Shown one piece after another: positions 12,841-26,903 of a stretch of 64,000 bases of DNA; position 1 is the first letter of the stretch, and each line of letters begins with the position of its first letter. The notes beneath the pieces were generated by a model, which had not been told where the DNA came from, did no database searches, and worked only from the letters and a program-made list of their open reading frames with translations. A program made the position numbers and the translations under genes. The stretch is from Strigamia acuminata (Eukaryota > Arthropoda > Chilopoda > Geophilomorpha > Linotaeniidae), in assembly GCA_949358305.1 (NCBI GenBank), contig OX442315.1, positions 21,540,427 through 21,604,426 on the forward strand, given 5' to 3'.

Positions 12841-15800
12841 GGGTGTTTGTGTATTTTTAAAAAGTGGCCGTTGATGATTCATTAGCAACTATTTGGATTC
12901 GTTCGGAACCAGGATTTAGGTTTAAAAATAAAATTACCTAATCACCTAGAAAAAAAATCAACTTGATATTTGGCTTTCAGTTTACGTTTGATAACACATG
13001 ATGTCATTCACCCAAAAGGATTTTTAGATAAGATAAATATCTCCAAGTTGGCTTATTTTTCGTGTAAACATCAGCATTCGATAAATATGACAAAACGAAC
13101 GGTCTATTTTTAAATTTATTTTTTGTTTTTAATTTCAGAAATTTAATACTCTCTGCACACACTGCAAATTCTCGTGTTTTGCTACATGCATTCGGCTGAG
13201 CGTTAGGCGCCATCTTTCGACAATAACTAAAATATTAAAAAAATAATTCGCAAATATTATTTAGCATTTTTAAAAACATAGCTCAGCTGTGTGAGAACCA
13301 GCCACAAGTTTTTTTTTAATTTTTTCAATTTTTTTATGTGCAAAATTTACTGCAACTTTGCGTTTTTGGTGCAGATGTGCGCCAACTAAACGAAATAATT
13401 AATAGCGAGCTCATAAAGCAAACTTACAAAGCGATAAGACTTATCAATTCATAATCCCAGAGCGCCATAACATGTAACGTTAATAAAGTTTCGTAAATTA
13501 CAGACTAACATGACTTCAATTTATAAATGGCGTGTGTGTGTATAAGATTAAAGTGATTTCCTATCCTTTAATCCAATTGACAAGATAAATGATGATTTTA
13601 ATGGAGACCTTTCACTCTTTTAAACTCACATTCACACACAAATCCTAAACAATGGATTGCGTTATTTAAAACTGACTTCCGTTTAAAAAGGAAGGATATG
13701 GAACCAGAAAATAAACACACACAAGATCCTTTTTCATCCACGAAGTTACCACCCACAAAACAATAAAATGACTAATCAAAAATAAAACTCCCAACATAAA
13801 TTTCCAAATCGAATCTGCTAGCACAATAAATTCATATCACAATTCGGGATAAATTGCGATATTGAATTAATCACTAACGAAAATAAACCCTATTATCTTG
13901 ACAGGCAGAAATCTCGTTAATTAAGTTGCTGTAATTACAACTTTTTCGAACGTCCTTTTCTCTTTTCTGCTCTGTACTTCTTCTCCTCGCCCATCGAGTC
14001 TCTTCTTGTGGTTTATGCTGCAGTAAATGTCTTTTTTTTATCTGTATTTTGACCAAAGCCATAGTGAAGAAATGTGAAGTGAGTTAATAGGGATCTGTCA
14101 GTTAGTTTCACTTTTATCAGACGAATTAGGAGCGTTTCTTAATCCCCTACTCTTGCCTCGTCTCTTAATGGTCGTTTGTCAATCACTGCCATCCGCACAC
14201 GCACCCAATCCACTTTTGTCGAGCCCATTAAGGTATTTTACTCTGGCACGCACACCTTCCAAGGAAACAAATATACGCTCGCGCTCACTAATCATTTCAC
14301 GCGGAGGAAAAAACGAATTTGTCACGAACTTCATTACACATCGACTGAGCGAACAAAATGCAGAAATGCTCAACAAAATAAAATAAAAAATTCGGAATTA
14401 ATATAAACAAACTTCACACTTCTAGTTATCAATGTGAAAAAATAAGAAATGCAAAGTGAAGTGGCGAAACTTTTAAATTTATCTTGAAAAATTAGAAAAG
14501 AAAAATAAGAAAAATAGTTTTCAAGCATGGGAAACATCGCACTTGCCAAGGATATGTGCGCTTGACTGATTTCCGAGCAAACCGAGGCCCTGATTGCATT
14601 TTGTGACAATTTTATCGGATGACGAGTATGTGGCCTATCAAGAAGACAGGAATGAACATGGCACGTCAGAACGGATATCTGAAAACGCAATCCAAAAACA
14701 GATTGAGTAAGGCTCTACTGCAAATCACAATCTTAATCTTAATTCTTACAAGCAAAAATGTAAAAAAAAATAATAAATCTTATTATAAAATAATCAATTA
14801 ACAACTTTAAAAACACATTTTATTGACAGAAGAAAGGTTAAAACTTGCTGCTTACAATTCACGGAAAGTTTAGGACTGGTTAGGACATGTTAAAGCATAT
14901 TAAAGAGAAGTTTGGTTCTGTTTACGATTCAAAGCGTGCTATTTACAAGACAAGAGGTTGCCTTGATCCAATATGTACTGCGAATTCAGTACAAAAATTG
15001 ATTTCTTGGACAAGTAAACATTAAACTAGTGCATTAAGGAACTCTTGACTTTAAATAAATATGACTTTTGTGTACCAAGTTGTGAAATTTATTTATTATT
15101 TCCTTTTATTCTTCAAACTCCACTTTCTGTAAATTCAATTGCCTTGTTTTTCTTTAAGCAGTTTATGGCTGTTAATTGAAAACACGAGACTGGAGGTTAT
15201 TTACACGGCGAAAAAGATGTGGTTATACGTTCAGTTGGTGAAACTGAACAAACAAAAGCAGAAAAATTCAGCATAATGAATTTGCCATTTCCTGCGTCTT
15301 TTTTCTCATATCTACTTTTGGAATACTTTAATCCCATTCCGTCAATATTGACTGAATGTGTTGAAATAAATAAATGGAAACTTCTTCATTAGTGTACAGT
15401 ACTGATGAATGCACCCGCATATGCTCTTGCATTTAAAAGGTCATTTATAATGCCAACATGATACGAGTCACTTAAGGTCACGTTACTGTTGATGGTAAAC
15501 AAAATACAAGTTGACGTATCAACTTCAGTTGCATAACGCGTTCGTTTCATCAAAAAAAATTCAAATTTGTGCGGAATAGGAAAATAAGATAGCGGTTGTC
15601 ACGCATGTTTTATATTTTCATTTACATATTTTTTTTTCGCTCGAAAGCGGCAATTGCTCAGAGTGTGAAAGATCGCACCACACCCAACATTGAGACCTTG
15701 GCAACCAAACTTGGCACCAAATCAACCTTCCTCCACCCAAGGTCTGTTAAAATTGGGAGAGAGAAGATGACAATATTTAGAAAGCGGAGAGAAGATACAA

Positions 15801-17754
15801 ATTGAAAGCACGGCAGAGAAGCTACCTTGGTCAACAGCGAATTGGGGACTTGTTTCCGTGGTCACCGTGGGTCAAGGGCATCTCAAATTAGCTCCACTTG
15901 ATAAATCACGTAGGCAGTTCAGATAACTCGTTCTGCTCTTGGACCTTCAATTTTATGCTCATGTGAATCGAGAAAAACAATCCCAGAATTTGAAAATAAC
16001 TAATTCCAAATTCATGTATAATTAAATTTAAAAAATATTTTTTTTTTGTTTTCTTTTTTAAATATTTTCCTTTGAGAATTAAACTTGACCTTTGAGATCA
16101 TATTTCCTAGTAGAAGAAAAAATAATGTCTGCAAATAAAGATAACACAACATTCAACAGTTTTCAAGGACAAATCAACCTATAATTGTATTCAAGGGCCT
16201 ATTAACAAGGTGACGTAATGGCAATATATTCACATTTTATTAAGCATAAAAGTTAACAGGTGTTGAATTATAACTTTGAAATAAACACCGTGAAACACCG
16301 GCTGAGAAACGAACAACATGTTTATGATTATGATTGTACCAACATAAAAATTGGCTGAGTTTTTATTTTATTTTTATTTATCTTCAAAAGAAAAATATTT
16401 TCTATTTATTTATTTTGTTAATAAAATAATTAAAGTTTTTCGTGTGCAGGCGAATTTCAAGTGATAAAACTTTCTGTTTTTGGTATATAACCCGAACCAC
16501 ATGTAGGCCATGCTGCTCTTTTATCTTTCACGTTTCTAACTAGCTTACCTTGGCATACATTTTGTGCGACAAGACGGCAATGTAGATAACACAAGGGATA
16601 CTTATTATTCATATTTACTAACACACATCACATTGTTCCATCTATCAATATACAGGTGGTGTCAATTAACTTTACAAAGAAACTAATAACCATAATTCTT
16701 TTAAAATCTCTTTCGGGACTAATAAAAATGTCTAATTTAATATTTCAGGTGTATGGTATATATTTAAAAGCGAGATATCGTTTTCTTTTTTATTTATTTA
16801 AAGGCCAAACGGTACCAAATTTCTAATAGGACTTATCTGATCGCTATCACGATTTTTAATAAATATTTTAATTTTTTTTATTGGTTTTGCGCAGCAGTGT
16901 TTTTTAAAAAAAATTTAAAACAATCTGTTGATAAATTAAATTATGTCTGAGTGATATTAAACAATTTTTGTACGAGAAAAATCATTTGTTCTTGTTTGTT
17001 TCTCCGTTTGGTTTTTCTCCAAAAAGTATAAGAGTGGGGGAAAAAACAATTCTCATTTATGGTAGTACTTTTGTATTTTTATGTTTTCATATCAAATTTG
17101 AGTCGTAAGAAAACGCAGGTGCATTGAGATATCGGTGCCAGGAAGTTTTCTCAAAGAGAGATGAGTTTTGCACGCCTCAAGGGCACGCGCACCATACTCA
17201 GTCGCCAAGCATCCTCGTTCTGGTGCGAGTCACGTGACACGACAACTGCGAGAACAGATGAGAAAAACTGGCAGCCGCGATTTTGCCTCGGCTCAACGGT
17301 GTATTTCCGCTTTATAAGCCATGTGGAATCACTTCTGCCCAACTTTTAAATGAATTACGTCAAGTACTAAGCAGAGGTAACTCGCTCTCGTCGAAAGAAA
17401 TTAAGTAATAGACCTGAAAAGCAAATAAAACGCATAATCGGTAACTGGAATCGAATTTGTCGCCATATTGGAAGCGCTTCTCAGACGGCCATGTTTGACG
17501 GTTTTCTCTTGTGCAAGGGCCCTCGTTATAGCAACGGGTAATAAAAGTGATTGCCCTTTTGCAAATAAGAGGAGTGCACGAAAAATGCCGCAAAGATTTC
17601 CACTTTTCTTGGTTCCATCGATAAAATGCGATGCAAATATTGATATCATTGTAAATAAATAAAATTTATGTGATTCTTTTTATTTTGTATTTTTATAATA
17701 TAAAAAAAAATAAATAAATAAATAATTTTTTTCAAATTTTTTCAAATTTTTAAG
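12841..17754. other. Intergenic region, no gene supported
   Basis: Short open frames are scattered on both strands without domain signatures. The segment 17150-17500 has more C+G and contains GTCACGTGAC at 17229-17238, a plausible promoter for TRUB1. At 17490 an ATG opens a short reading MFDGFLLCKGP that vaguely resembles a TruB start, but its splice phase does not join to the next exon, so I do not annotate it. Confidence 0.45.
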
Positions 17755-18946
17755 CGACCAATCTAAATTTGGACAGAGAAAATCTGAAAATTGGTCATGG
17801 TGGAACACTCGATAAAAACGCACAGGGTGTTTTAGGTAATTACTAATTACAAGCAAAATAATAATAATAAAAAAAAATAAAAAGCAATTTATTATTATTA
17901 TTTTTTTATTTGTCTTTATTATTGTTATTTTCGTCCACCTTTTTATCCCAGTTGTCGGCCTTGGTGATGGATGTCGCCTTCTACAAACAGCTTTGCATGG
18001 AATCAAGGTAAACCAAACCAAACAGCTGTGCAATAAACCATGTCTAACCATTCATTTTCCTTTAAAGAAATATCAAGCCGTTGGAGAACTGGGAACAGCT
18101 ACTGACACATTTAATGAGTGCGGAAAGGTCACTCAACGACTTCCTTACGGTAACTCCCATTAACTCATGTTAATTTACTAAATAAGACAATCAAACATTA
18201 TAGATCACGTTACTCAAGAAGGCATTCTCGAGTGTCTGAAGCCTTTCCACGGGCACGTACAACAAGCAGCCCCAATGTAAGCATGGCGCCACGGTGCTCG
18301 TAACAATTAAACTTTTTATCAGCACACTTGTTTGTAATTTCGGCTTCGTTGCCTTAGGAATGGTTTCATTATTCAAGCCGTGTTGGAATCTTTGTTTTCT
18401 TTTCATTTTCAGTTACTCTGCCCTCAAGGTGGATGGCGAACGAATGTCTGATCTGGCTAGAAAGGGAGTCAAAGTGGAAGCCAAGTTGAGACGTGTGTTT
18501 ATTAAAAGCGTTATATGTATGCAATTTACTCCGCCAGATTTTAAATTGGGTATTTACTATTCATGTTTGTTGGCATTTGATTAAGAGACGGAAAAATGTT
18601 TTCAAAAAATCATTAAATTTTTATTTGTTTCCAGAAGTTATCTGTGGTGGAGGATGTTACATCCGGAGCATAGTCAACGATTTAGGAAAAAGTAAAAAAT
18701 AAAAATAAAATTTTTTGATAGTTTAATTGGCCGAAATTTGTTTACATGATTTTAATTTTAATTTTAGGTTTGGGCACCTGTGCGCACCAGAAACATTTAA
18801 TTCGGCTGGAGCAAAAGCCGTTCGCTGTGTCAGAAACCCTGCATCTGGAGCAGTGTAATTTGCATAATGTGCTGAGTGCTATTCAAATGAGCTCGAAAAA
18901 AATAAATTGTTTTCCTTCTTCCCGAAAGAGAAGAGATTTATGGTAA
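17755..18946 (+). CDS. TRUB1: tRNA pseudouridine synthase TRUB1 (5' exon missing)
   Basis: TruB enzymes convert U55 in the T-loop of tRNA to pseudouridine. Seven plus-strand exons are supported: 17755-17835, 17952-18007, 18068-18149, 18204-18276, 18413-18549, 18635-18691 and 18768-18946 (TAA). They give about 221 residues, against about 350 in human TRUB1. The first encodes KIGHGGTLDKNAQGVL, the TruB active-site motif with the catalytic Asp in GTLD. Later exons give GELGTATDT, YSALKVDG and CGGGCYIRSIV, all typical of the family. The exon at 17755 needs one base from an earlier exon that should carry the KPxG motif. I could not place that exon. A convergent TMED gene follows after 470 bases. 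Confidence 0.88.
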
Positions 18947-19416
18947 TTGTGGAGGAAGTTGTTAAAATAATATTCTGGTTTTAACTGAGTTGACATCTTA
19001 TTTTTTTTTTCTAATTTGACTTCTTTGTTTGCACAAACGAACGTCGAAAATAAAATGTTTTTAGAAAAACTTGTTTATACAATTTTTTTTTTTTGAATCC
19101 ATTGAATTGGAAAATATTTCCTAAAAAAAAAATATCGATAAATTATGCTAATAATAACTTTAAGCAAGAACCAAACATCCTTTAAACTATTGTTTACAAA
19201 CAAAAATTTCAATAAATTAACAATTAAAAACTGATATTTTTCATTTTTTTTCCCTTCAAGTTTTAACGAAACTAAACATTCGATATTATGAAAAAAAAAA
19301 TTGATTACTTGCTTTAAAAGTAAAAAAAAAAAAAGAAAAATACAAAATTTTATCCCAAAGTTACCGTAGGGTTTTAAAGCAAACAATTAACAAAATAACA
19401 TATTTCGTCTATTCTC

Positions 19417-20537
19417 TTAAACCAATTTTTTGGCTTCGAAGAAGCTTTTTAAGTGTTTCATTTGCCAGAATCCCATGAGAAGCAGAATGGCCGTTTGTGT
19501 TATTGACCACCATAAAACGCGTTGATTAGTGCTTTCGCTCGTCAACCTGAAGCGTTCTTCTCGGTACTGCAAATATCAAATTATGAATTTTTTAATTTTT
19601 CAACAGCAAACGGAACAAAATAAACAACAAAATTCACAGAAAAAACCAGAAAGAAATCATAAATATTAAAGACTATAAAAGAAATATTAAGCTTCTGGCC
19701 TTCCCAGTATTCCATCGATTCTAAGATGTACCTTGTTTATAAGAGATGTTTAGAATCGAAGAAATATCGTATTTCAAATTTTAAACAAGCAAAATTTGAT
19801 TTACGGATTTTAAAAAAAACTCAAAATCCATACTTTAATCTCCGATATTCAAAATTTTCTGCTTAAAAAAAGTGTGTTAAAAAAATGTCAATACCCTTTG
19901 GTAGTTTTGCTCTTTGGTAATTTGCTCTACTTGGTCGAGAAGTTGTCGAATTCGAAGTTGCAATTCCGTCAATTTTTCTTTCTGCGCAACATTTTGATAA
20001 TCTATGGCGTGATCACCAACTTGAATATCCAAATGCACCCTCTGAATAAAATACAATTCATTACCAACTCTTCTCTCATAAAGTTTTATTCTTAAATTAA
20101 ATCTCACCAACTGAGTGCCACTGAACCATTTGGTGGTATTGGAATAAAGGCAAATGATGTGTTCCCCAGGCATGCTCGAGGTAAAAGTAAATTTTCCTTC
20201 CGAACTGTATACTTTAGACATAATTAATTTTTCGTCCGGATCTTTTACTTCAACATGCATGCCGATTCCAGGACTTGAAGGCATGAATCCACCAGTTTTT
20301 GGATCAAACAACTGTACTTTGTAATTGCCTAGCATTTAGAAATATACAACACTGTTATTTTAGCACGATGGCATTGCTCGAGTTATCATTTATTTTACCC
20401 GTAACCATTGTTTCATCTGGGATTTCTTCAATAAAACATTTCCTTTCTGTTTCAGCAATATGAAAGTATAATGATGAAGTTATGTTGATGAATAAAAATA
20501 GTAAGAAAAGAGACAATTTCAATCGTTCGCGTAACAT
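19417..20537 (-). CDS. TMED9: p24 cargo receptor, TMED4/TMED9 (alpha) type
   Basis: p24 proteins cycle between ER and Golgi in COPI and COPII vesicles. Four minus-strand exons, 20537-20399, 20328-20108, 20041-19895 and 19566-19417, give 218 residues, normal for the family. The order is: signal peptide ([10 protein letters not shown]), GOLD domain starting [16 protein letters not shown], coiled-coil region with EQNYQR, one transmembrane segment near the C-terminus ([18 protein letters not shown]), and a cytosolic tail ending AKKLV. This tail has the KKxx dilysine COPI signal and the preceding FF motif. I chose the inner Met at 20537 because it places the hydrophobic signal at the N-terminus; an in-frame Met at 20582 also exists. 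The intron at 20042-20107 has no stop and would read through. NHLRC2 starts divergently 238 bases away. Confidence 0.93.
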
Positions 20538-20774
20538 CTTGAATACGATCTGTTCCGTTTGTCTGCCACGTTTTCTACCCACAATTCCCTGTTCGAACCA
20601 ACAGAGTCGTCTATCGGAAGAACGATGCGTAACGTTGAAATTTAAAATCGTTTTTTTTTTTATTTTAAAAAGATGTCTTGTCTTGAGCGGTGTATATTTT
20701 TAATCTGTCGTGTGTATTGTTTTATTCGGCTTATTGTAATTTCATAATTTTTTTGTTATTTAGATTGTAGAAAA
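20538..20774. promoter_or_regulatory. Divergent promoter between TMED and NHLRC2
   Basis: Only 237 bases separate the two start codons, on opposite strands, so this interval must hold both 5' UTRs and probably a shared promoter. I see no TATA box that I can place with confidence. Confidence 0.5.
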
Positions 20775-23415
20775 ATGGAACTGGAAGAGGTAGTCAATTA
20801 CACCAACATCTCTACAGCATCGTTTGAACTCGATGATGCAATTGGAAAAGCAAAGAGTCTCGAAGAAAAAGAATTATTAATTGAAACGCATATTAAGAAA
20901 TTCGAAACTGGCCCAGCATGTCATTATTTGCCTGAAATGAAAGGTATTCATGTCTCACGATTCGTGGGACATGAATCAAAACAATAAACCCAATGCAATA
21001 TAAATTTTATTTTTATTTTTATTTCTAGATTTACAATGGTTGAATGTAAATAAATCTTTAGATTTTGACAAAGATTTTACGGGAAAAATAATAATTTTAG
21101 ATTTTTTTACTTATTGTTGCATTAATTGCATTCATCTGTTGCCTTATCTTGCTAATTTAGAAAAGAAATATACTTACAAGGATGGTTTAATTGTGGTAAA
21201 TATGACTAAATAAATAAACTAATCAAACAAAATGTTTTTATATTTAATGTGGTTTTAGATTGGTGTACATTCTGGAAAATTTAACAATGAACGATGTTCG
21301 GAAAATGTACTAAAAGCGATTTCAAAACTTCACATTGAACATCCAGTAATAAACGACGGAGAGAATTATTTATGGCACAAACTGTCCGTAATGTGTTGGC
21401 CAACTGTTTTCATAATTGGTATAATGTAAAAATGGTGTTTTTATGCGGAATTTTATATGTTCATTAATATTTTTTATGCAGGTCCCGACCAACAAATGTT
21501 ATTTTCATTTATTGGCGAAAGTTTTAAAGACAGATTAGAATTTTATACAGACATAACCATGTCGTATTTTAAAAAAGAAAACCGATTAAATAATGAAGCT
21601 GCTTCATTTATTACGGAAAATCTGAAAATGTCGCCTGAAATATTGAAATTTCCTGGCAAAATATCGTGCAATTTAACTGGAGAATTACTAGCAGTATCTG
21701 ATACTGGAAACCACAGAGTTTTAGTAATTTCGAAAGACGGCATCATCCTGGTAAATTAAGTTCAAAATAAATTGAATTTTGTAATTGCCAATTTCTAATT
21801 ATTTTCAGATTTCCATCGGAGGCTCAGAACCAGGTTTCGTCGATGGTAATTTTTCTTCGTCTCGTTTTCGATCACCACAGGGTGTTACTTGGACTTCTTC
21901 AGACGCTATTTGTGTAGCCGATACTGACAATCATGCCATAAGAGAGATTGATTTGAAAAATGAATTAGTCAGAACGTTATTCAAAAGCAAAAGTGTGATG
22001 CGTTCACCGTGGGATATCGTTCACTTTTGTACCACGCAAAATTCATTGCCAAAACACATTTTACTTATTGCTGCTGCTGGTTCTCATCAAATTTGGGCCT
22101 ACTTTTATGATGACGCGTTTTTCCTTAATAAAAAGTAGAAATTAAATGCTTCAAAATGCTAATTTGATAGTCAAATCATTTTTATTTTCAGTTATTTATC
22201 GGGCGACTGTATGTCAATAGCTGGAAATGGAAATGAAGAAAATAGAAATAACTCTTATCCACATAAGGCTGGCTTTGCGCAGCCATCAGGTTTAACACTG
22301 AGTGTGCTGAATGGCGAGCAACACTTACTTGTTGCTGACAGTGAAAGTTCTTCGATACGCCTTATCTCGCTTATCAGTGGTAAAGTCGTAGGGTTAGTTG
22401 GCGGTAAATTAGATCCACTGGTAATTTAGACAATATAATTGTTTTTTTTTTTAAATAATGACATTTAAGATAATTTTTTAGGATTTATTTGGATTTGGCG
22501 ACACAGATGGCAAAGGGATTAATGCGAAACTGCAGCATCCAATGGGAATTACTTGGGATGAAGCGACGGGTCTTGCTTATGTAGCCGATACTTACAACCA
22601 CAAGGTACCAACTCGAAAAATTATTAAAAACAAATTGAATAACGTTCCCACTCGTTCTTTTAGATCAAAATCGTTGATCCCGTGCACAAAACGTGCAAGA
22701 AATTTTGTGGGAAAGCTGAAATAGACAATCCAATGACTAAATTTGATGAACCTAATGGATTAACCTTTGATCCCAATTACTCACTATTATACATTACAAA
22801 TACAAACAATCACACAATAAAAATTTTAAACCTCGACAACAAGCAGTTGACAACGGTAACTTTAACATTAAAATTTACCAACAATAATTAATAACGTTTG
22901 TAATATCTACAAGCTTGCTGTTCGATGGAAGCCTCGTCAATTTCGATTACAGCCTGACCACACCATAACGTGTAATAAAATAAACGTGAACCCAAATAGG
23001 TTTGTACGACTAAACTCCTGTATCACTGTTGCTGATGGTGTTCATATAAACACACAAGCACCCAATTCTATTAACGCTTACATTCGACGTAAGTAATTTA
23101 CTTAATTTACTTGTATGATTTACTGAATCAAAAATAATTCTCTCGATTTTAGATGGTATTCCTGTTAATATTACAAAGAATGATCTAACGAATACAGATA
23201 CATCTATATCGTTCAGTTATACATTTTCATGTTTCATGGATTGTTTAGTGGAATCCAAAATCAATGCCGAAATCGAAGCTGAAGTTTATTGCTGTCAGGA
23301 CGAATTCTGTTGGAAAAGAATTCTCGTCTTCCGATTACCTATTTTTGTAACGAATTCAGCTGAGGAAAATGTTGATCCATTTGTTCAACTCGATTTTTCC
23401 ATTCCAAACCAATGA
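20775..23415 (+). CDS. NHLRC2: NHL repeat-containing protein 2
   Basis: NHLRC2 is a conserved protein with a thioredoxin-like domain followed by an NHL beta-propeller; its biochemical role is not settled. Ten exons: 20775-20943, 21029-21195, 21259-21418, 21482-21750, 21809-22134, 22192-22420, 22482-22604, 22664-22855, 22914-23088 and 23153-23415. They sum to 691 codons (690 residues, against about 726 in human). The thioredoxin-like part has [14 protein letters not shown] with a CxxC pair at about C87 and C90. NHL blades are visible as repeated VADTxNHxI/V words: [31 protein letters not shown] and [12 protein letters not shown]. The C-terminus is a small beta-rich segment. Introns are 56-85 bases. 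GPAT4 is convergent, its stop 510 bases on. Confidence 0.95.
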
Positions 23416-23925
23416 ATCAATATTTAGTCACAATTGTTCATCAGTTTTAAATTGCGTAATAAAAAAAATATGAATTGTTTGGCCTGTATCAATCTATTTT
23501 TGTTTATAAATGTGACTTGCAATTAATAGGTAGCCACATATCCTGTATCACAAACACAACGTGTTAAAAAGAATGAAGGCAACCGCTGTAGGAATGACGT
23601 TTTAATGTATATACATATACAACAAAAAAATATCACATCAGTCAGCATAATTTGAAATGAACTTAAGTATTTACACCATTAACTTATCCAATGTAATATG
23701 AAATTTACACAATAGATATTACTGGTTCAATGTTCCTAACTCTTTGGCACTTCCTGGTTATGAATGTCTTTTACAATGTTAAATCTCAGGCTTGCAACTT
23801 GTGCAATGGCAGTAAACAAAAGTAAAAAAAAAAAAATTAAAAAGAAAAGAAGAAAAAAAGAAAAAAAAGACCACCTGAGACAAATATTAAAGGTGTGAAC
23901 AGCTTTCAAATGATTTTTCACACAA

Positions 23926-26605
23926 TTATTCTGGTGATTGGTCCAAAACGAGTCTCCTACTGTATTCCTCCTGTTGCTTTTCTTTCCATTCTGTTTTTGC
24001 TTTTATTCGTTTTAATTGTCCGTCCCTAATAATTTCAATATCGTATTTTAATATTAACCGACACAAAAGTTAATTACCGGTATTGAATTTAAAAAAAAAT
24101 TACCACATAAGGTCTACGAGTCCACCTTTTCTGGCTATAGCCGATTTTACACGATCAGCAAAATCAACAGCATCTTCGCCTTCCTATAAATAGTACAAAA
24201 ATTGGATTAGGATTTCGAATAAAATCGTTATTTAAATTCTGTATTACGTGTGATATCATAGGCGGCAAATACCAAACGTCACAAACAATAGCCCAACTAG
24301 TCATCATCATTAACAAGTATTGCATCATGGAAAATTTGCTGCTGTTCCAAAAAGGATCGCCAAATTTTGAATCGTACTAAAAACATAAAAAAATTAACCA
24401 AATTCTCTTTTGTAACTATCTGGATCGTATTACTTTGATTGCTACAGGATAAATAACTCCACCAATCTCAAAACTTCCTTTTTTAAACATCATAACCGAT
24501 GTATTATTGATACAAGTACCTAAAAAACAAACAGATTTTATAATAAAAAAAATTAACCAACCAACTCTTCACTCACCCTCTGGAAAAATTAAAATTGGCC
24601 ATTTACTCTTATCTTCCACATGTTCCTTTAAGCTAAAAAATGAATTTTACAATGTATATAAAAAAAACGCAATTTATATACTTAAAAATACCGTCTTGAA
24701 ACTGCATATCTGTCTTTGATTTCTGACCGCTCAAACCAAATGTGATCTCCAGCACGAGCTAATGCTCTCTGAAGCAATCCCAGAAAACCTTCGTGACTCT
24801 GACCGATCTGTAAAATAAATCATAAATAATATAAATTTACGTAATAACTATCAATTAAAATGTTTTCATTACCAATGCATAGCAATTGTCACAGGCTAAA
24901 ATAACGACATCAATAGGAGACGTATGATTTGCTACGCAAATGCCGCCACCTTCCGCGCGGTTCTCTTTATCGTGGTAAGTTATTATCGCTGAAAAGGCAC
25001 GAGACAAAATTCGGAAGCACATGAGGCTGACATGTGTGTTTAGCCATCGTTTAGACCTTAAAATATAGAAAAATAGCGTTCAGTTTTTCTGTAATACCAA
25101 ATCAAAACATTAAATTACCTGCTTTCAGGTAAATATCCAATGCAACCTGTACATAAACATAACCATCCCACACCCAAAACCATTAATATTAAGCTGAAAA
25201 TATTAAAAATAAATTGAATATTAACTTTTAATAAAAATTCCACTTCTAGGAGAATTCAGAATGTGATTAATATTTTGATTGTTTTATTTCACGACATTTC
25301 CTGCATAAAATTCTGGTTTATGTCGTATATTTGACATAAAATAATTTCAAATAATTATGATTCAATTTAAAACCAGTTTTCACAATTAAACAAATTATTT
25401 CAGATACCCTTTTATGTAATAAATTGTTACATAATCGGTGAAAATGGCAGGATAACGTCTTAAAACGTGAAACTGTGACACATTAAATCAGCTCTGAGCA
25501 CTCCACTTTTACGTTTTCTTTTGTAATTACCGCATTGGCAAGAGTATTGAATATCTGAAGATCCACCCAAGAACCCAGACAAACGTCAATTTCATACTAC
25601 AAATTAAAAAAAAAAAAAATCTTTTAGATCAAAATAAACAATTTTAATTAACAAAATACACACCTGATGTAATGATAATTCCTGTTGGTTCTCGTTAATA
25701 AATTCCACGACGGTAATTCTAAAAGTAAACTATAATTTATAGATTTTTCACAATAACAAATAAATAATGATAACAATTGAATAAAATTCTGACCTTCTGC
25801 AGAAAATCTTTGCGTCACTTCGTCTTCAATGATAGCCTAAAAGATAAGATAAAATAATATATTTAAAAAAAGAAAACCGTCAAAATAAACTCATAACTCA
25901 AAACTGCCTTTCAACGCTAATTTATCAATTATTATATAACACTTGAAATCTGAACCGAAAAAATAATAAATTCACTTCCACTTCATCACAAGCGGCAAAT
26001 TACTTATTCTTACGTCTTACGTCTTACCTCGACTCCAGCTTTAACAAAATCCATAGCATCACACAATTGAAATTCTCTCTTAAATGTATCAAATGATCGG
26101 TTTCTGGGGATCTGCGCCTGCTTTTCCGGGTCGGGAACTAAGTGAAATCCCTCGCGCGAAATCACTGCGGAGAAGAAAATAACTCGATACTACGCAATGC
26201 AATAGATTTATTACAGTTTAGACATAACTAGTCCATTGATCAATGGCCAAATAAATACTTAGATTTTCTTTCTTTATCTCTGATTACCTGTTGTCGACCC
26301 ATTATGCTCTTCCGGTAATTCTGCTGATATGTCATCGTCGTCTGGTTTCCATCTTTTCTGTTCTGCCTTTTCGATCTTGATTCGTCCGTACTAAAAATAT
26401 GTGTTTGAATGAGTAAAGAGAAGAGATTTTTACACGAATTTTGTTACTATACTTCAAATACGTGTAGTAAACGCTCCACATATCTTTTTCGTATCCCGAG
26501 TGATTTTCCGAACGATGCGAGAACCAATGAGATTATAAAAAGCAGAAATATTGGCGGAAACAGAAAATGAAATAGCAAAAATTGCAGTCCTTCTGCTAAC
26601 ATCAT
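23926..26605 (-). CDS. GPAT4: Glycerol-3-phosphate acyltransferase 4 (GPAT3/4 type)
   Basis: GPAT3/4 enzymes of the ER acylate glycerol-3-phosphate, the first step of triacylglycerol and phospholipid synthesis. Fourteen minus-strand exons: 26605-26453, 26390-26288, 26164-26028, 25836-25794, 25718-25664, 25596-25531, 25193-25119, 25056-24873, 24807-24692, 24632-24577, 24519-24434, 24376-24248, 24183-24104 and 24025-23926. Total 460 residues, close to human GPAT4 (456). There is an N-terminal hydrophobic segment, then VEAIIEDEVTQRFSAEE, WNLLTRTN, a membrane region (FVWVLGWIFRYSILLPMR), the NHTSPID motif (HX4D) at about residue 254, and FPEGTCINN at about 328. MMFKKGSFEIG and VYPVAIK-like text follow. 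The tail is lysine/glutamine rich. An ATG pair lies at 26605 and 26602; the outer one is used here. ATP5ME is divergent, 298 bases away. Confidence 0.95.
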
Positions 26606-26903
26606 GCTGTATCAGATCATGTGGATGAGTAAGAATATGAAATGAGAGCATTGGTATTGAGGCTAGAACACGCCTCACGCTATACTATACAAGCACAGGA
26701 AAGTCACGTGATTTGAGATTGTAGGCGCATGCTCTATTAAATTAAATCGACATTTCTGATTGTTTATCGGCACAAAAATGGAGAAAACAAAAAAATAAAA
26801 ACTTTTAAATAAAATTTAAAATGTTTTTAAATTTTATTAAATGTTACATCTTGGATCCAAATTTAGTTCCGTGTTCAGTCAGGTCAAACTTGGACCCGAA
26901 AAC
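26606..26903. promoter_or_regulatory. Divergent promoter between GPAT4 and ATP5ME
   Basis: The 298 bases between opposite start codons must contain both 5' UTRs. A GTCACGTGA E-box-like word lies near 26702, similar to the one upstream of TRUB1. Confidence 0.45.

Noticed and set aside
17401-17649. Minus-strand frame with a DGTKKSGNLCGIF text, considered as a TruB N-terminus
   Set aside because: Wrong strand relative to all other TRUB1 exons and no further family match.
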